From contig NZ_AKCS01000018.1 of NCBI RefSeq assembly GCF_000299035.1, forward strand, positions 1 to 64,000: a stretch of DNA of 64,000 nt, written 5' to 3'. Shown one piece after another: positions 52,321-63,267 of the stretch. How positions within the stretch are numbered: the first letter of the stretch is position 1; the number at the start of each line of letters is the position of its first letter. Position numbers and translations under genes: made by a program. The notes below the pieces were generated by a model. It was not told where the DNA came from and searched no databases. It saw only the letters and a program-made list of their open reading frames with translations. This DNA comes from Bacillus bingmayongensis. Lineage in GTDB: Bacteria > Bacillota > Bacilli > Bacillales > Bacillaceae_G.

Positions 52321-53142
52321 TCACTCCATTATTTTTTCATTTTCCTTTTCCTTTTCTTTCTCTAACTTAATAACTTGTCCTTCAATAGCATTCACAAAAT
52401 AATCTACTTTTCGATCTGTTTTTAAATTCCATGTCGGAGCAAGCACTTGTATATTAGAAGCAGAAGATGCAACAAGAGTTGCATATCCAATCTGTGCTTC
52501 TTTAAAATGCGTATTTTGTTTTATTTCATTCTTAAAGTATAAATTTTCTAAAGCTGTTTGAGCTGTAATAATTTCTTGCTCTTTTGCTTTTTCATTTTCA
52601 CCCATCTCTTTTAAATCGGTTAACATTGTTTGTGTATACGAAACAAATTCACCTTTCTCATTTAAATCCACAACAATCATCCCATGATCATTATAAAAAA
52701 TAGGCTTATCTTTATATTTTTGAAAGAAATAGATTTTCGTTGCTTCCGCTTTACCAAACTCATATTTCTGACCATCTAACACATAGTTTTTCAAAAAATC
52801 ACTATACTTATCTTTAGATAATGTTTTTGCGTTTAACAATGGTTCCTTTAATTTACTTACAATTGTATTTACATCTTGTAAAATAGCTGTTTGGTTTTTT
52901 AAGGAACGGATATCCTCTTCTTTAAATTCCTTATTTTTCGCTATAATAAAAGAATCTTTCTTTGGTTCTTTTGGCAAATCACCAACGGTAATTTTATCAT
53001 CTTTTAACTGCTGATCTACCTTTGTTTCTGCCATTAACTCTAATTGATTACTATCTTGCTTTTGAATGAATTGAAACACGAGAAAGAGGTCTAAAATAAA
53101 AAAGGTAACAATAAATATTGTTTTAATCCGATTCCAATCCAA
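52321..53142 (-). CDS. walI: WalK regulator WalI (YycI)
   Basis: This 273-residue protein has a single N-terminal membrane helix (about 6-24) and an extracytoplasmic domain. It forms a complex with WalH and WalK in the membrane and lowers (in B. subtilis) WalK activity. Similarity is strongest in the anchor (DWNRIKTIFIVTFFILDLFL) and the late YFVNAIEGQVI segment. It overlaps walH by 20 bases. Confidence 0.9.
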   Translation of the reverse strand: MDWNRIKTIFIVTFFILDLFLVFQFIQKQDSNQLELMAETKVDQQLKDDKITVGDLPKEPKKDSFIIAKNKEFKEEDIRSLKNQTAILQDVNTIVSKLKEPLLNAKTLSKDKYSDFLKNYVLDGQKYEFGKAEATKIYFFQKYKDKPIFYNDHGMIVVDLNEKGEFVSYTQTMLTDLKEMGENEKAKEQEIITAQTALENLYFKNEIKQNTHFKEAQIGYATLVASSASNIQVLAPTWNLKTDRKVDYFVNAIEGQVIKLEKEKEKENEKIME

Positions 53143-54460
53143 TTAGCTCTCCCTCCCTCTCTTCACTCCACTCAAATACTTGATAATCTTCATCATAAAT
53201 TACATACCAAATTGGCTCTAAGTTTCCACTTGCAACATGTCCATTCGGTCCATTTTCTGTTACTAATTTATAACCAATTCCTATATCTTGAATTAACTTT
53301 TTATCTATATTCGGATTTTTTTCTAATGACTGGATAACGGTCCGTCCAGCTGGAAGCACTGTCTTTTTATCCTCAGCTTTATTAATTAATAAATTAAATA
53401 ATGGTCGCTTATAGCTAATTAGTTCTTCCGATCCCCATACTTGTGTTAATTCAGTCATTCCGTCACGATTAAATACAGGTAAATCTTCCTCATATAAACG
53501 GAATTTTGTTTTCCCCTTTGAATTTAGATAATCAAATCTATATGCATCCGTTAAGCCGCTATGACTATTAACAAATTCGAAACTTCTTTGCATAAGGAGA
53601 TTACCGGACATACGCGCACCGCTAGCCACAGATGAATTTGTATACTTCAGTATTCGGTTCTGCTTGTTTATTTGCATAAGGCGAATACCATCTGTATAGG
53701 TTTCTTCTAATTCATTAGAAATAGGAGTTACATAACGCGGATCACTAAATAGTGCATTTTTAAATGATTCCACTCCCATTTCTGTAGCAAAATACATTAG
53801 ATTTTGCATTTCTGTTGAATCATCTGGTAAAAATATTTTTTTCGTATCATTTATTTCATAAGCAAAATACGGTCTTGCTAAAGCTAGAAATTGATTTTGT
53901 GCATTTACAATATCTCTTAGATTCACACCTGTTAATGTCATTTTATATATTTTACGATTGCTGTAAGAAACAAAATTCACATCAATATTTTGATCACGAC
54001 TTCTAGATGGATCGACAATAATACGATCAAAATTAAGCATATCTAATTTCTTATCTTTAATTGTTAATACGCTCCTAATTGCATCAAATGGAACCTCGGT
54101 CGGAAAGACAATTTCAATCTTGTCTTCCCCATGCACATAAGAGAGGAAATCACCTTTTGAGATAGAATTCGTGATATCCTTAAAATCATGTAATTCTCCT
54201 CTCTCGATAACTGTATATAACAAGTCAATATTAGCTTTCCTTTCACTTACGAAATGCTTCTTATCCTTATGAACAATCATAGAGGATGGGACAATTACAT
54301 CTGAAATATCTTGTTTTAGTGCATCTGCATTCCCTTGGACAACCTTTGTGCTTTGCACCGAATTAGAATCAGGTACATACGTCCACAAATTAAAAGTAAG
54401 AAACAGGCTAATGACAACTAAGTTAATAAGGACAATGGTTTTAAAGTTTTCCATATTCAT
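53123..54460 (-). CDS. walH: WalK regulator WalH (YycH)
   Basis: This 445-residue protein has an N-terminal membrane helix (about 6-24) and a large extracytoplasmic domain of the YycH type (WTYVPDS, then TEYTD-like IRLMQINKQNRILKYTN and FDYLNSKGKTKFRL). The ATG at 54460 overlaps the walK stop (ATGA), giving tight coupling; an ATG at 54454 is possible. It acts with WalI on the sensor kinase WalK. Confidence 0.9.
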   Translation of the reverse strand: MNMENFKTIVLINLVVISLFLTFNLWTYVPDSNSVQSTKVVQGNADALKQDISDVIVPSSMIVHKDKKHFVSERKANIDLLYTVIERGELHDFKDITNSISKGDFLSYVHGEDKIEIVFPTEVPFDAIRSVLTIKDKKLDMLNFDRIIVDPSRSRDQNIDVNFVSYSNRKIYKMTLTGVNLRDIVNAQNQFLALARPYFAYEINDTKKIFLPDDSTEMQNLMYFATEMGVESFKNALFSDPRYVTPISNELEETYTDGIRLMQINKQNRILKYTNSSVASGARMSGNLLMQRSFEFVNSHSGLTDAYRFDYLNSKGKTKFRLYEEDLPVFNRDGMTELTQVWGSEELISYKRPLFNLLINKAEDKKTVLPAGRTVIQSLEKNPNIDKKLIQDIGIGYKLVTENGPNGHVASGNLEPIWYVIYDEDYQVFEWSEEREGELIGLESD

Positions 54461-56292
54461 TCCCAATCGTCCTCTTCTTCCTTCGCCATTGGAAGGGTGA
54501 AATAAATAGTTGTTCCTTTCCCTTCTTCGCTTTTCGCCCAAATAGATCCACCGTGCGCCCCAATCATTTCCTTAGCAATTGCTAAACCTAAGCCTGTTCC
54601 ACCCATCTGTCTTGAACGTGCCTTATCTACACGATAAAAACGTTCGAAAATCTTCTCTACATTTTCTTTTGGAATACCCATTCCTTGGTCACTTACACTA
54701 ATTTCTAACATATCCTCTCGATCGCGCAGGCGATATGTTACTGTTCCACCTTCAGGAGAATACTTTAAAGCATTTGAAATAATGTTATATAAAACTTGTG
54801 TAATTTTATCAGCGTCCATATCAATGAATCGAGATTTCTTAGAGAATGAACGTTTAAAGATTACATTTTGTTCTTTCGACATTTCAAAACGATCGATAAC
54901 ATTATTAAAGAAATCTGTAAAGTCTACCCATTCTTTCATTAAACGATGTTCCGTACTATCTAATTTAGATAATTGCAACAATGCATTCACAAGTCGAATC
55001 ATTCTTTCCGTTTCTTCTTGTGTAACTGTTAAAAATTGTGGTGCAATATTCGGATCTTGCCATGCACCATCACTAAGTGCCTCTAAATAGCTACGCATCG
55101 TCGTTAACGGTGTCCGCAGTTCATGTGATACATTCGCCACAAACTCACGGCGCTCACGGTCAATACGCTCTTGTTCTGTCACATCATATAATACAGCAAT
55201 TAAACCATTTGTTTTCCCTGTTTCCTTTTGAATAACGGAAAAACTAGCTCGCAAAATATACGGTTCATTTCGCGTACTGAAATCTAATAAAACAGAATCT
55301 GGTTCTTCATACAGATGATCGAGTGTAAATTCCTCTTGAATACCTAATACTTCTAAAACAGACTGATCTAATGCCGTTTCACGTGAAACGTTTAACATCT
55401 TTTCCGCAGGATCATTTAATAAAATAATGTCTCCTTTTCGATCAGTAGCAATTACGCCATCTGTCATATGAGATAAAACGGACGAAAGCTTACGTCTTTC
55501 ACTTTCAGTCGAAGAACGTGCTTGTTGTAATTTTTTTGATAAATTATTAAACGATAGTGCTAATTGACCAATTTCATCGTGACTATGTACTTTTACTTTA
55601 CGAGAGTAATTTCCCTTTGCCATTTCAATTGCTTGTCTTCGCATATCTGAAATTGGTCTTGTAATTGTTTGAGCTAATAAAATTCCTAAAACTGCTGTTA
55701 CTAATAAAGCAATCACTGTCCCGGTTGCAAAAATTTGATTGATATCCTTCATCTGCTTATAAACATCTTCCATAGAAGCAACGATATGAATGACACCAAT
55801 TATTTTCCCCTTCTCTCCCTCAATTGGGGTTGCCATAACTTGGACACGATGACCGGTAGTTCCATCTTTCTCAATCTTTCCTTCAGCCTTTTTTTGTACA
55901 ATAGCCCGTTGGACAGATATATCTGTTACCGTTTTACCTACCCTACCTTGCTTAGATTCTAAGGATACCGCTAAAAGCCGTCTGTTTGGATCAATAACAC
56001 TTACTTCTTGAATGTCTTTTTTTCGGTCTGATGCGAATTCCGTGATTGACGTTTTAATAGCCTCTTCTAAGGGTGGGTCTGTTTTTTCACGCTCTTTTGT
56101 AAACTCTTGCTTCAAATTGTAAGACAGTAAATTCGTTTGTTGCGTTAATGAATCCTTAAAACTTTGTACGAGACTTTTCTCAAGTTCACGAACAAAATAT
56201 ACACCAATAACCTGCATTGCTATCAAAATTAATAGCATATATATGAGCACAAATTTCAAATGAATCGATTGAAAAAAACCAACTTTCTTCAT
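54457..56292 (-). CDS. walK: Essential cell-wall sensor histidine kinase WalK
   Basis: This 611-residue kinase has TM1 (about 12-32), an extracytoplasmic Cache/PAS domain (about 33-182), TM2 (about 183-203), HAMP (about 204-256), a cytoplasmic PAS (about 262-365), HisKA with the phospho-acceptor His in VANVSHELRTPLTTM, and HATPase with NIISNALKYS, DQGMGIPKENV and GGTGLGLAIAKE. With WalR it controls peptidoglycan hydrolases and is essential in low-GC Gram-positives. It starts three bases after walR. Confidence 0.96.
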   Translation of the reverse strand: MKKVGFFQSIHLKFVLIYMLLILIAMQVIGVYFVRELEKSLVQSFKDSLTQQTNLLSYNLKQEFTKEREKTDPPLEEAIKTSITEFASDRKKDIQEVSVIDPNRRLLAVSLESKQGRVGKTVTDISVQRAIVQKKAEGKIEKDGTTGHRVQVMATPIEGEKGKIIGVIHIVASMEDVYKQMKDINQIFATGTVIALLVTAVLGILLAQTITRPISDMRRQAIEMAKGNYSRKVKVHSHDEIGQLALSFNNLSKKLQQARSSTESERRKLSSVLSHMTDGVIATDRKGDIILLNDPAEKMLNVSRETALDQSVLEVLGIQEEFTLDHLYEEPDSVLLDFSTRNEPYILRASFSVIQKETGKTNGLIAVLYDVTEQERIDRERREFVANVSHELRTPLTTMRSYLEALSDGAWQDPNIAPQFLTVTQEETERMIRLVNALLQLSKLDSTEHRLMKEWVDFTDFFNNVIDRFEMSKEQNVIFKRSFSKKSRFIDMDADKITQVLYNIISNALKYSPEGGTVTYRLRDREDMLEISVSDQGMGIPKENVEKIFERFYRVDKARSRQMGGTGLGLAIAKEMIGAHGGSIWAKSEEGKGTTIYFTLPMAKEEEDDWE

Positions 56293-56295
56293 ATA

Positions 56296-57003
56296 CTATT
56301 CCTGCTCTGGATCACGCAAGTAATACCCTACTCCACGTCTTGTTACAATTAAAGTCGGGTGACTTGGATTGTCTTCAATTTTCTCACGTAAACGGCGTAC
56401 TGTTACATCTACCGTACGTACATCTCCAAAATAATCATAGCCCCAAACTGTTTGTAATAAATGCTCACGCGTCATAACTTGTCCTAAATGTTTCGCCAAA
56501 TAGTGAAGCAATTCAAATTCACGATGCGTAAGTTCAATGCTTTCTTCTCTTTTTGTTACACTGTACGCATTTGGATTAATCACAATTGGTCCAATAACCA
56601 TTTCTGTATTTTCTTCTTTTTCAGCTGAGCCACCTTGTTGATGACGACGCAAGTTTGCTTTGACACGCGCCAATAATTCGCGCGTACTAAATGGTTTTGT
56701 TACATAATCATCTGCACCAAGTTCTAGTCCCAGCACTTTATCGATTTCAGAGTCTTTCGCAGTTAGCATAATGATTGGCATTTCAGAGTTTTTTCGTATT
56801 TCACGACAAACCTCTAACCCATCTTTCCCCGGTAACATAATATCCAATAAAACCATATCTGGTTGTTCCTCGTTCGCCTTTTCAATGGCTTCGTCACCGT
56901 CATGCGCCATCACAATTTCAAAGCCTTCTTTTTCTAAGTTAAATTTTAAAATATCTGCAATCGGTTTCTCATCATCAACGACTAAGATTTTCTTTCCCAT
57001 CAT
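56296..57003 (-). CDS. walR: Essential cell-wall response regulator WalR
   Basis: This 235-residue OmpR/PhoB-type regulator has a receiver domain (phospho-acceptor Asp54 in [12 protein letters not shown], Lys in [10 protein letters not shown]) and a winged helix at about 135-232 ([34 protein letters not shown]). AGGAGG lies nine bases before the ATG. First gene of the walRKHIJ-htrC operon. Confidence 0.96.
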   Translation of the reverse strand: MMGKKILVVDDEKPIADILKFNLEKEGFEIVMAHDGDEAIEKANEEQPDMVLLDIMLPGKDGLEVCREIRKNSEMPIIMLTAKDSEIDKVLGLELGADDYVTKPFSTRELLARVKANLRRHQQGGSAEKEENTEMVIGPIVINPNAYSVTKREESIELTHREFELLHYLAKHLGQVMTREHLLQTVWGYDYFGDVRTVDVTVRRLREKIEDNPSHPTLIVTRRGVGYYLRDPEQE

Positions 57004-57132
57004 TGTTTATTTCCTCCTAATAAAAATATGGTCAATCATCCTCAAACATGCACAGCTATCTGTATGGCATATAGCCAAACAATCGTATCCTTTGTTTGAG
57101 TATTTTCTCCTCTATTCTCATAGAATCATGTA

Positions 57133-57154
57133 TGATTCACTTATAAGTGGATCA
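57133..57154. promoter_or_regulatory. Near-perfect palindrome upstream of walR
   Basis: TGATTCACTTATAAGTGGATCA is a 22-base dyad with one mismatched pair, about 130 bases upstream of walR. It could be an operator in the wal promoter region; no known consensus was matched. Confidence 0.4.
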
Positions 57155-57174
57155 CTATACGATCTACAGAAAAA

Positions 57175-57197
57175 CCTCTAGCTTCAACTGCTAGAGG
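57175..57197 (-). terminator. Terminator upstream of walR
   Basis: CCTCTAGC pairs with GCTAGAGG and is followed by TTTTT on the minus strand. It is a second stop for transcripts coming from the tRNA genes and insulates the wal promoter. Confidence 0.75.
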
Positions 57198-57253
57198 CTC
57201 CTCATTCTATTGTAAAATAACTACTCTCATTTGTAAAATTGAACAATATAAAA

Positions 57254-57283
57254 AGGATATTAAGTGGGCCCACTTAATATCCT
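57254..57283 (-). terminator. Terminator of the tRNA cluster
   Basis: A 30-base perfect palindrome (arms AGGATATTAAGTGGG and complement) is followed on the minus strand by TTTTTATATT, directly after tRNA-Phe. Confidence 0.9.
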
Positions 57284-57288
57284 GAGAG

Positions 57289-57361
<73 letters not shown>

Positions 57362-57406
57362 AAAACATATATATAAAACCACTAATGGTGGTATAAACAA
57401 AAGTGG

Positions 57407-57479
57407 CGGTCCCGACCGGGGTCGAACCGGCGATCTCCTGCGTGACAGGCAGGCATGTTAACCACTACACCACGGAACC
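57407..57479 (-). tRNA. tRNA-Asp (GTC)
   Basis: The 73-base cloverleaf has acceptor GGTTCCG/CGGGACC (one G-U) and discriminator G. The anticodon loop CTGTCAC gives GTC. Confidence 0.95.
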
Positions 57480-57501
57480 ACAAAACATATATAAAAAGAC
57501 A

Positions 57502-57573
57502 TGACCCGTACGGGATTCGAACCCGTGTTACCGCCGTGAAAGGGCGGTGTCTTAACCACTTGACCAACGGGCC
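57502..57573 (-). tRNA. tRNA-Glu (TTC)
   Basis: The 72-base cloverleaf has acceptor GGCCCGT/ACGGGTC (one G-U). The anticodon loop CTTTCAC gives TTC, and the T loop is TTCGAAT. Confidence 0.95.
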
Positions 57574-57589
57574 ACGAAAAATAAAATGG

Positions 57590-57662
57590 TGAGCCATGAA
57601 GGACTCGAACCTTCGACCCTCTGATTAAAAGTCAGATGCTCTACCAACTGAGCTAATGGCTC
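57590..57662 (-). tRNA. tRNA-Lys (TTT)
   Basis: The 73-base cloverleaf has acceptor GAGCCAT/ATGGCTC and discriminator A. The anticodon loop CTTTTAA gives TTT. First tRNA in transcription order. Confidence 0.95.
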
Positions 57663-57760
57663 ATACTCACCAACGTCATATTTTCGTGACGACAAGAGTT
57701 ATCTTACCACAACAACTTTTATTTTTGCAATACCTTTTTATATTTTTTTTATAAAAAAAT

Positions 57761-57794
57761 AAGAAAAAACTCACATAAGCATGAGTTTTTTCTT
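57761..57794 (-). terminator. Terminator of purA
   Basis: AAGAAAAAACTCA pairs with TGAGTTTTTTCTT and is followed by TATTTTTTT on the minus strand. Confidence 0.9.
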
Positions 57795-57816
57795 AAATAA
57801 ATCAATTTTATCTTAA

Positions 57817-59109
<1,293 letters not shown>

Positions 59110-59184
59110 TCAAGCACCTCCGCAATTTTCAAACGAACTTTTCAAACAATATAATTGTACCAAAATGAAAAAAGAAGTCAATTT

Positions 59185-59228
59185 AAAAACGAACATTTTT
59201 TTATCTTTTATCTATTTCGTTCGTAAGA
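59185..59228. promoter_or_regulatory. PurR box pair upstream of purA
   Basis: AAAAACGAACATT (59185-59197) matches the PurBox at 12 of 13 positions. The inverted partner (59228-59216) keeps the ACGAAC core but is weaker outside. The CG-to-CG spacing of 33 bases equals that of the guaC pair. Confidence 0.65.
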
Positions 59229-59268
59229 ATACTTTATTCACACGATGAAAGCCCTATCTTTTGTTCAT

Positions 59269-59312
59269 AAAAAAAGAAACACATCTTATTATAAGAAATG
59301 TGTTTCTTTTTT
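59269..59312 (-). terminator. Terminator of dnaB
   Basis: AAAAAAGAAACACAT pairs with ATGTGTTTCTTTTTT over an AT-rich loop. Confidence 0.9.
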
Positions 59313-59321
59313 ATACTTCTA

Positions 59322-60683
59322 CTATGCCGGCGGTGCATGTCCGTCGTCAAAACGCCGCTCTAAGTTTACGAATTTGTTAAATTCCTTCACGAATGCGAGT
59401 TCTACAGAACCTACCGGACCATTACGTTGCTTTGCGATAATAATTTCAATCGTGTTTTTATTTTCCGTTTCACGATCATAGTAATCTTCACGATACAAGA
59501 ATGCCACAATATCGGCATCCTGCTCAATACTTCCTGATTCACGAATATCAGACATCATCGGACGTTTATCTTGACGAGATTCAACACCACGAGATAGCTG
59601 AGATAAGGCAATAACAGGCACTTGTAGCTCACGCGCAATTCCTTTTAATGTACGGGAAATTTCAGATACTTCCTGCTGACGGTTTTCACCAGATTTCCCA
59701 CTACCTTGAATAAGCTGTAAGTAATCAATTAGAATCATGCCAAGCCCTTGCTCTTGTTTTAGCCTGCGGCATTTTGCACGAATTTCACTAACACGAATTC
59801 CCGGCGTATCATCAATGTATATACCAGCATTCGAAAGACTTCCCATTGCCATTGTCAACTTCGCCCAATCATCTGAAGTTAACGAACCAGTACGAAGCCT
59901 TTGCGCATCAATATTCCCTTCTGCACAGAGCATACGCATAACAAGCTGATCGGCACCCATCTCTAAACTAAAAATTGCTACATTTTCATCTGTTTTAGTC
60001 GCCACATTCTGCGCGATATTCAGTGAAAAGGCCGTTTTCCCTACTGAAGGACGGGCTGCCACAATGATTAAATCGTTACGCTGAAATCCTGCTGTCATCT
60101 TATCTAATTCAGTAAATCCAGTCGGTATCCCTGTGACTTCACCTTTTTGATTATGCAAAAGTTCAATTTTATCATAAGCATCTACAAGAACATCCTTAAT
60201 ATTTTGGAATGCTTTTGCATTTGTTTGATGTGATACTTCTAATATTTTTTTCTCCGCTTCATTTAGCAAGCCTTCTACATCATCTTCACGTTCATAACCA
60301 TCTGATACAATGTGAGTTGCTGTTCGAATCAAACGGCGCAAAAGTGATTTTTCCGCAATTATGCGTGCATAATACTCTACATTGGCAGCCGTCGGAACAG
60401 CTTCCGCTAATTCCGCTAAATAGGAAACACCACCAACCTCTTCTAACAACCCTTGGTCAGCAAGAGCTGCTGTTGCGGTAACTAAATCAATTGGTTCTCC
60501 TTTATCAGATAGTTCAAGCATAACCCCAAAAATCTTTTGGTGTGCTGTCCGATAGAAAGATTCCGGTAGCAGCAGTTCTGAAGCCGAAGTTAACGCATCT
60601 TGATCGAGGAAGATAGCACCTAGAACTGCTTGCTCGGCCTCTATATTATGCGGAGGGGTACGATCAGCAAGTACGTCACTCAT
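59322..60683 (-). CDS. dnaB: Replicative DNA helicase DnaB (DnaC in B. subtilis)
   Basis: Hexameric helicase of 453 residues that unwinds DNA ahead of the fork. The N-terminal DnaB domain (about 10-110, PHNIEAEQAVLGA) is followed by the RecA-like domain with Walker A ARPSVGKTA (about 210-218), SLEMGADQLVMR, Walker B LGMILIDYLQLI and SGSIEQDADIVAFLYR. The ATG at 60683 is preferred because GGAGG then lies seven bases upstream; the TTG two codons earlier is too close to it. Confidence 0.96.
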   Translation of the reverse strand: MSDVLADRTPPHNIEAEQAVLGAIFLDQDALTSASELLLPESFYRTAHQKIFGVMLELSDKGEPIDLVTATAALADQGLLEEVGGVSYLAELAEAVPTAANVEYYARIIAEKSLLRRLIRTATHIVSDGYEREDDVEGLLNEAEKKILEVSHQTNAKAFQNIKDVLVDAYDKIELLHNQKGEVTGIPTGFTELDKMTAGFQRNDLIIVAARPSVGKTAFSLNIAQNVATKTDENVAIFSLEMGADQLVMRMLCAEGNIDAQRLRTGSLTSDDWAKLTMAMGSLSNAGIYIDDTPGIRVSEIRAKCRRLKQEQGLGMILIDYLQLIQGSGKSGENRQQEVSEISRTLKGIARELQVPVIALSQLSRGVESRQDKRPMMSDIRESGSIEQDADIVAFLYREDYYDRETENKNTIEIIIAKQRNGPVGSVELAFVKEFNKFVNLERRFDDGHAPPA

Positions 60684-60710
60684 ACGCAATCCTCCTTGCC
60701 TAACTTATTT

Positions 60711-61157
60711 TTATTGTTCACTAACATGAACCTTTACTGTCGCTGTTACTTGCGGATGCAATTTTACAATTACATTTGTATATCCTAACGCACGGATTGC
60801 ATCGTCCATTTCAAATTTACGTTTATCAAGATTAATATTATGTGCTTTTTGCATTGCATCTACAATTTGCTTACTTGTAATAGAGCCGAATAAACGACCA
60901 CCTTCACCAGATTTTGCTTTTAACTCTACAGTTAATTTCTCTAAAGTTTCTTTTAATTTTTTAGCATTTTCAAGTTCAGCCGCTGCATCTTTTTCTTCTT
61001 TACGCTTTTGCGCCTCTAATGTTTTCATGCTACTGTTAGTTGCCTCAGCAGCTAATCCTTGTTTTAATAAGAAGTTATTTGCATAACCGTCCGGTACATT
61101 TTTTACTTCTCCTTTTTTCCCTTTACCTTTTACGTCTTTTAGAAAAATTACTTTCAT
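60711..61157 (-). CDS. rplI: 50S ribosomal protein L9
   Basis: This 148-residue ribosomal protein has the N-terminal rRNA-binding domain ([18 protein letters not shown], then [13 protein letters not shown]), a long connecting helix (about 41-75) and the C-terminal domain ([17 protein letters not shown]). The ATG overlaps the gdpP stop by four bases. It lies in the yybS-gdpP-rplI-dnaB cluster typical of Bacillus. Confidence 0.97.
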   Translation of the reverse strand: MKVIFLKDVKGKGKKGEVKNVPDGYANNFLLKQGLAAEATNSSMKTLEAQKRKEEKDAAAELENAKKLKETLEKLTVELKAKSGEGGRLFGSITSKQIVDAMQKAHNINLDKRKFEMDDAIRALGYTNVIVKLHPQVTATVKVHVSEQ

Positions 61158-63127
61158 GATTGTGTGCCTCCCTGTAAATAGTCATCAATAACAAATTGAA
61201 GTTTATCTTCAGCTTCATCGACCGTTATATTTTTCATCTGTGTAGCAGCATTTGTTAAATGTCCGCCGCCACCTAAGTTTTCCATAATTAGCTGTACGTT
61301 TACTTCACCTAAAGAACGTCCACTAATTCCGATAAAGCTTTCCCCACGTTTTGCAATAACAAAAGATGCAATTACTCCTGTCATCGTCAACAACGTATCA
61401 GCTGATTGCGCAATTAATACTTGATCGTAATATTCATCACCAACTACTTTGGCAATCGCAATTCCATTTTTATAAATGTAAGCATTTTGAATCGTTTTTG
61501 CAACTCGTAAATACTGCTCCATATCTTCTTTCAGTAATTCTTGCACAAGAACTGTATCCGCTCCATGCGAACGTAGGTAAGAAGCTGCATCAAATGTACG
61601 AGCACCTGTCCGGAAAGTAAAGCTTTTTGTATCTACTATAATACCAGCCAGTAATGCTGTCGCTTCTAACATTGTCATTTTTAAACGTTTCGGCTGATAT
61701 TCAAGAAGTTCTGTTACAAGCTCGGCTGTCGAAGACGCATATGGCTCCATGTACACAAGAAGAGGATCTTCAATAAATTCTTCACCACGGCGATGATGGT
61801 CAATCACAACTACGTTTTCAATCTTATGCAAAAGCTTTTCCTCCATCACCATGGAAGGTTTATGAGTATCAACGACAACAAGCAATGAATCATCCGTTGC
61901 AAACTCCATAGCCTGTTGTGGCGTAATAAAGTGAGACCATAATTCCTCATTTTGTTTCACTTTATCCATTAAACGTTTAATACCTTTATCAGAATCATTC
62001 TCATCTAATACAATGTACCCTTCACGCTCGTTTAACTGCGCTACTTTTAAAATTCCAATTGCTGCACCAATTGCATCCATATCAGGAGCCCTATGACCCA
62101 TTATAATAACATTACTGCTCTCTAATACTAAATCTTTTAATGCATGCGAGATAACCCTTGCACGTACACGCGTGCGTTTTTCAACAGGATTTGTTTTACC
62201 ACCATAAAATTTCACTTTACCTGTTGCTTGTTTAATCGTAACCTGATCTCCACCTCGTCCTAAAGCGAGGTCTAAACCAGATTGCGCCATTGCTCCAAGC
62301 TCTGATAAAGATAAATCGCCCGATCCTACACCAATACTTAATGTAAGTGGAATATTTCTTTTTGATGTTTCTTCACGTACTTGATCTAAAATATCAAACT
62401 TTCCTTTCTCCATTTGTGCCAAAATACTTTCATTTAACACAACGAAGAAACGCTCTGAAGAAGCCCGTTTTAAATATGCACCATATTTGATAGCCCACTC
62501 ATTTAAGCGTGATGTCACCAGGCTCGTGATATTCGTACGTAATTGATCATCCAATCCTTGTGTAACTTCATCATAGTTGTCCAAATAAATAATCGCGAGA
62601 ACTGTACGCTGATCTTCATACATTTTTTCAATTTCTGTTTGCTCTGTTACATCAAAGAAGTAAATTAACTTTTCTTCTTTCCTTACAAACACACGAAATT
62701 TACGATTATTTAATGATACAATATCATCAGCCGTTTCTCCTTTAATAAAGAGAAGTAACGTTTCTGATACATCATACAAATGCCATCCCGCTAAGGAATG
62801 TTGCCCTAGACAAGAAGATAAATAAGGATTTGACCAATCAATTCCATAATCCCTATTGTATAACAAAATACCAATTGGCATTTGATTAAACGCTTCATTA
62901 CTTACTTTCTTTACCCTTGTAATCATATCCGTTGTGTACTTTTCAAAATTCCTCTGAAAGGCAAGCTCAGATCGAATTACAAAAAAGAGGACAATACAAA
63001 AAATAAAAAAAGCGGCCATTCCCATCATCCAGTTAAAACAACCGAGAATGGTAATAAGCACAAATATAAAAAATGCCAATACATAAACAGGATATAAAAA
63101 CCGCTGTCTCTTATAAAATTCAGGCAT
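61154..63127 (-). CDS. gdpP: Cyclic-di-AMP phosphodiesterase GdpP (YybT)
   Basis: This 657-residue membrane protein hydrolyses c-di-AMP and so affects potassium balance and beta-lactam tolerance. It has two N-terminal helices (about 10-50), a degenerate PAS (about 60-150), a degenerate GGDEF domain (about 170-300) without the canonical signature, a DHH domain ([31 protein letters not shown]) and a DHHA1 domain ending with [18 protein letters not shown] lies nine bases before the ATG. Coupled to rplI. Confidence 0.95.
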   Translation of the reverse strand: MPEFYKRQRFLYPVYVLAFFIFVLITILGCFNWMMGMAAFFIFCIVLFFVIRSELAFQRNFEKYTTDMITRVKKVSNEAFNQMPIGILLYNRDYGIDWSNPYLSSCLGQHSLAGWHLYDVSETLLLFIKGETADDIVSLNNRKFRVFVRKEEKLIYFFDVTEQTEIEKMYEDQRTVLAIIYLDNYDEVTQGLDDQLRTNITSLVTSRLNEWAIKYGAYLKRASSERFFVVLNESILAQMEKGKFDILDQVREETSKRNIPLTLSIGVGSGDLSLSELGAMAQSGLDLALGRGGDQVTIKQATGKVKFYGGKTNPVEKRTRVRARVISHALKDLVLESSNVIIMGHRAPDMDAIGAAIGILKVAQLNEREGYIVLDENDSDKGIKRLMDKVKQNEELWSHFITPQQAMEFATDDSLLVVVDTHKPSMVMEEKLLHKIENVVVIDHHRRGEEFIEDPLLVYMEPYASSTAELVTELLEYQPKRLKMTMLEATALLAGIIVDTKSFTFRTGARTFDAASYLRSHGADTVLVQELLKEDMEQYLRVAKTIQNAYIYKNGIAIAKVVGDEYYDQVLIAQSADTLLTMTGVIASFVIAKRGESFIGISGRSLGEVNVQLIMENLGGGGHLTNAATQMKNITVDEAEDKLQFVIDDYLQGGTQS

Positions 63128-63267
63128 GTATTCAACTCCTATAAAGTAAAACTAACCTAAGTAGAAATTAATCCATTTTTACCTCTGGTTAGTTGAACAA
63201 ATTAAACGCCCTCAAGTTAAACTTTCACTACGAAACCCGTAATGCAAAAAGCTAATATAACGCTCTC

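Noticed and set aside
57382-57597. Open frame across the tRNA-Asp and tRNA-Glu genes
   Set aside because: It is made of tRNA sequence; the cloverleaf structures explain the region completely.
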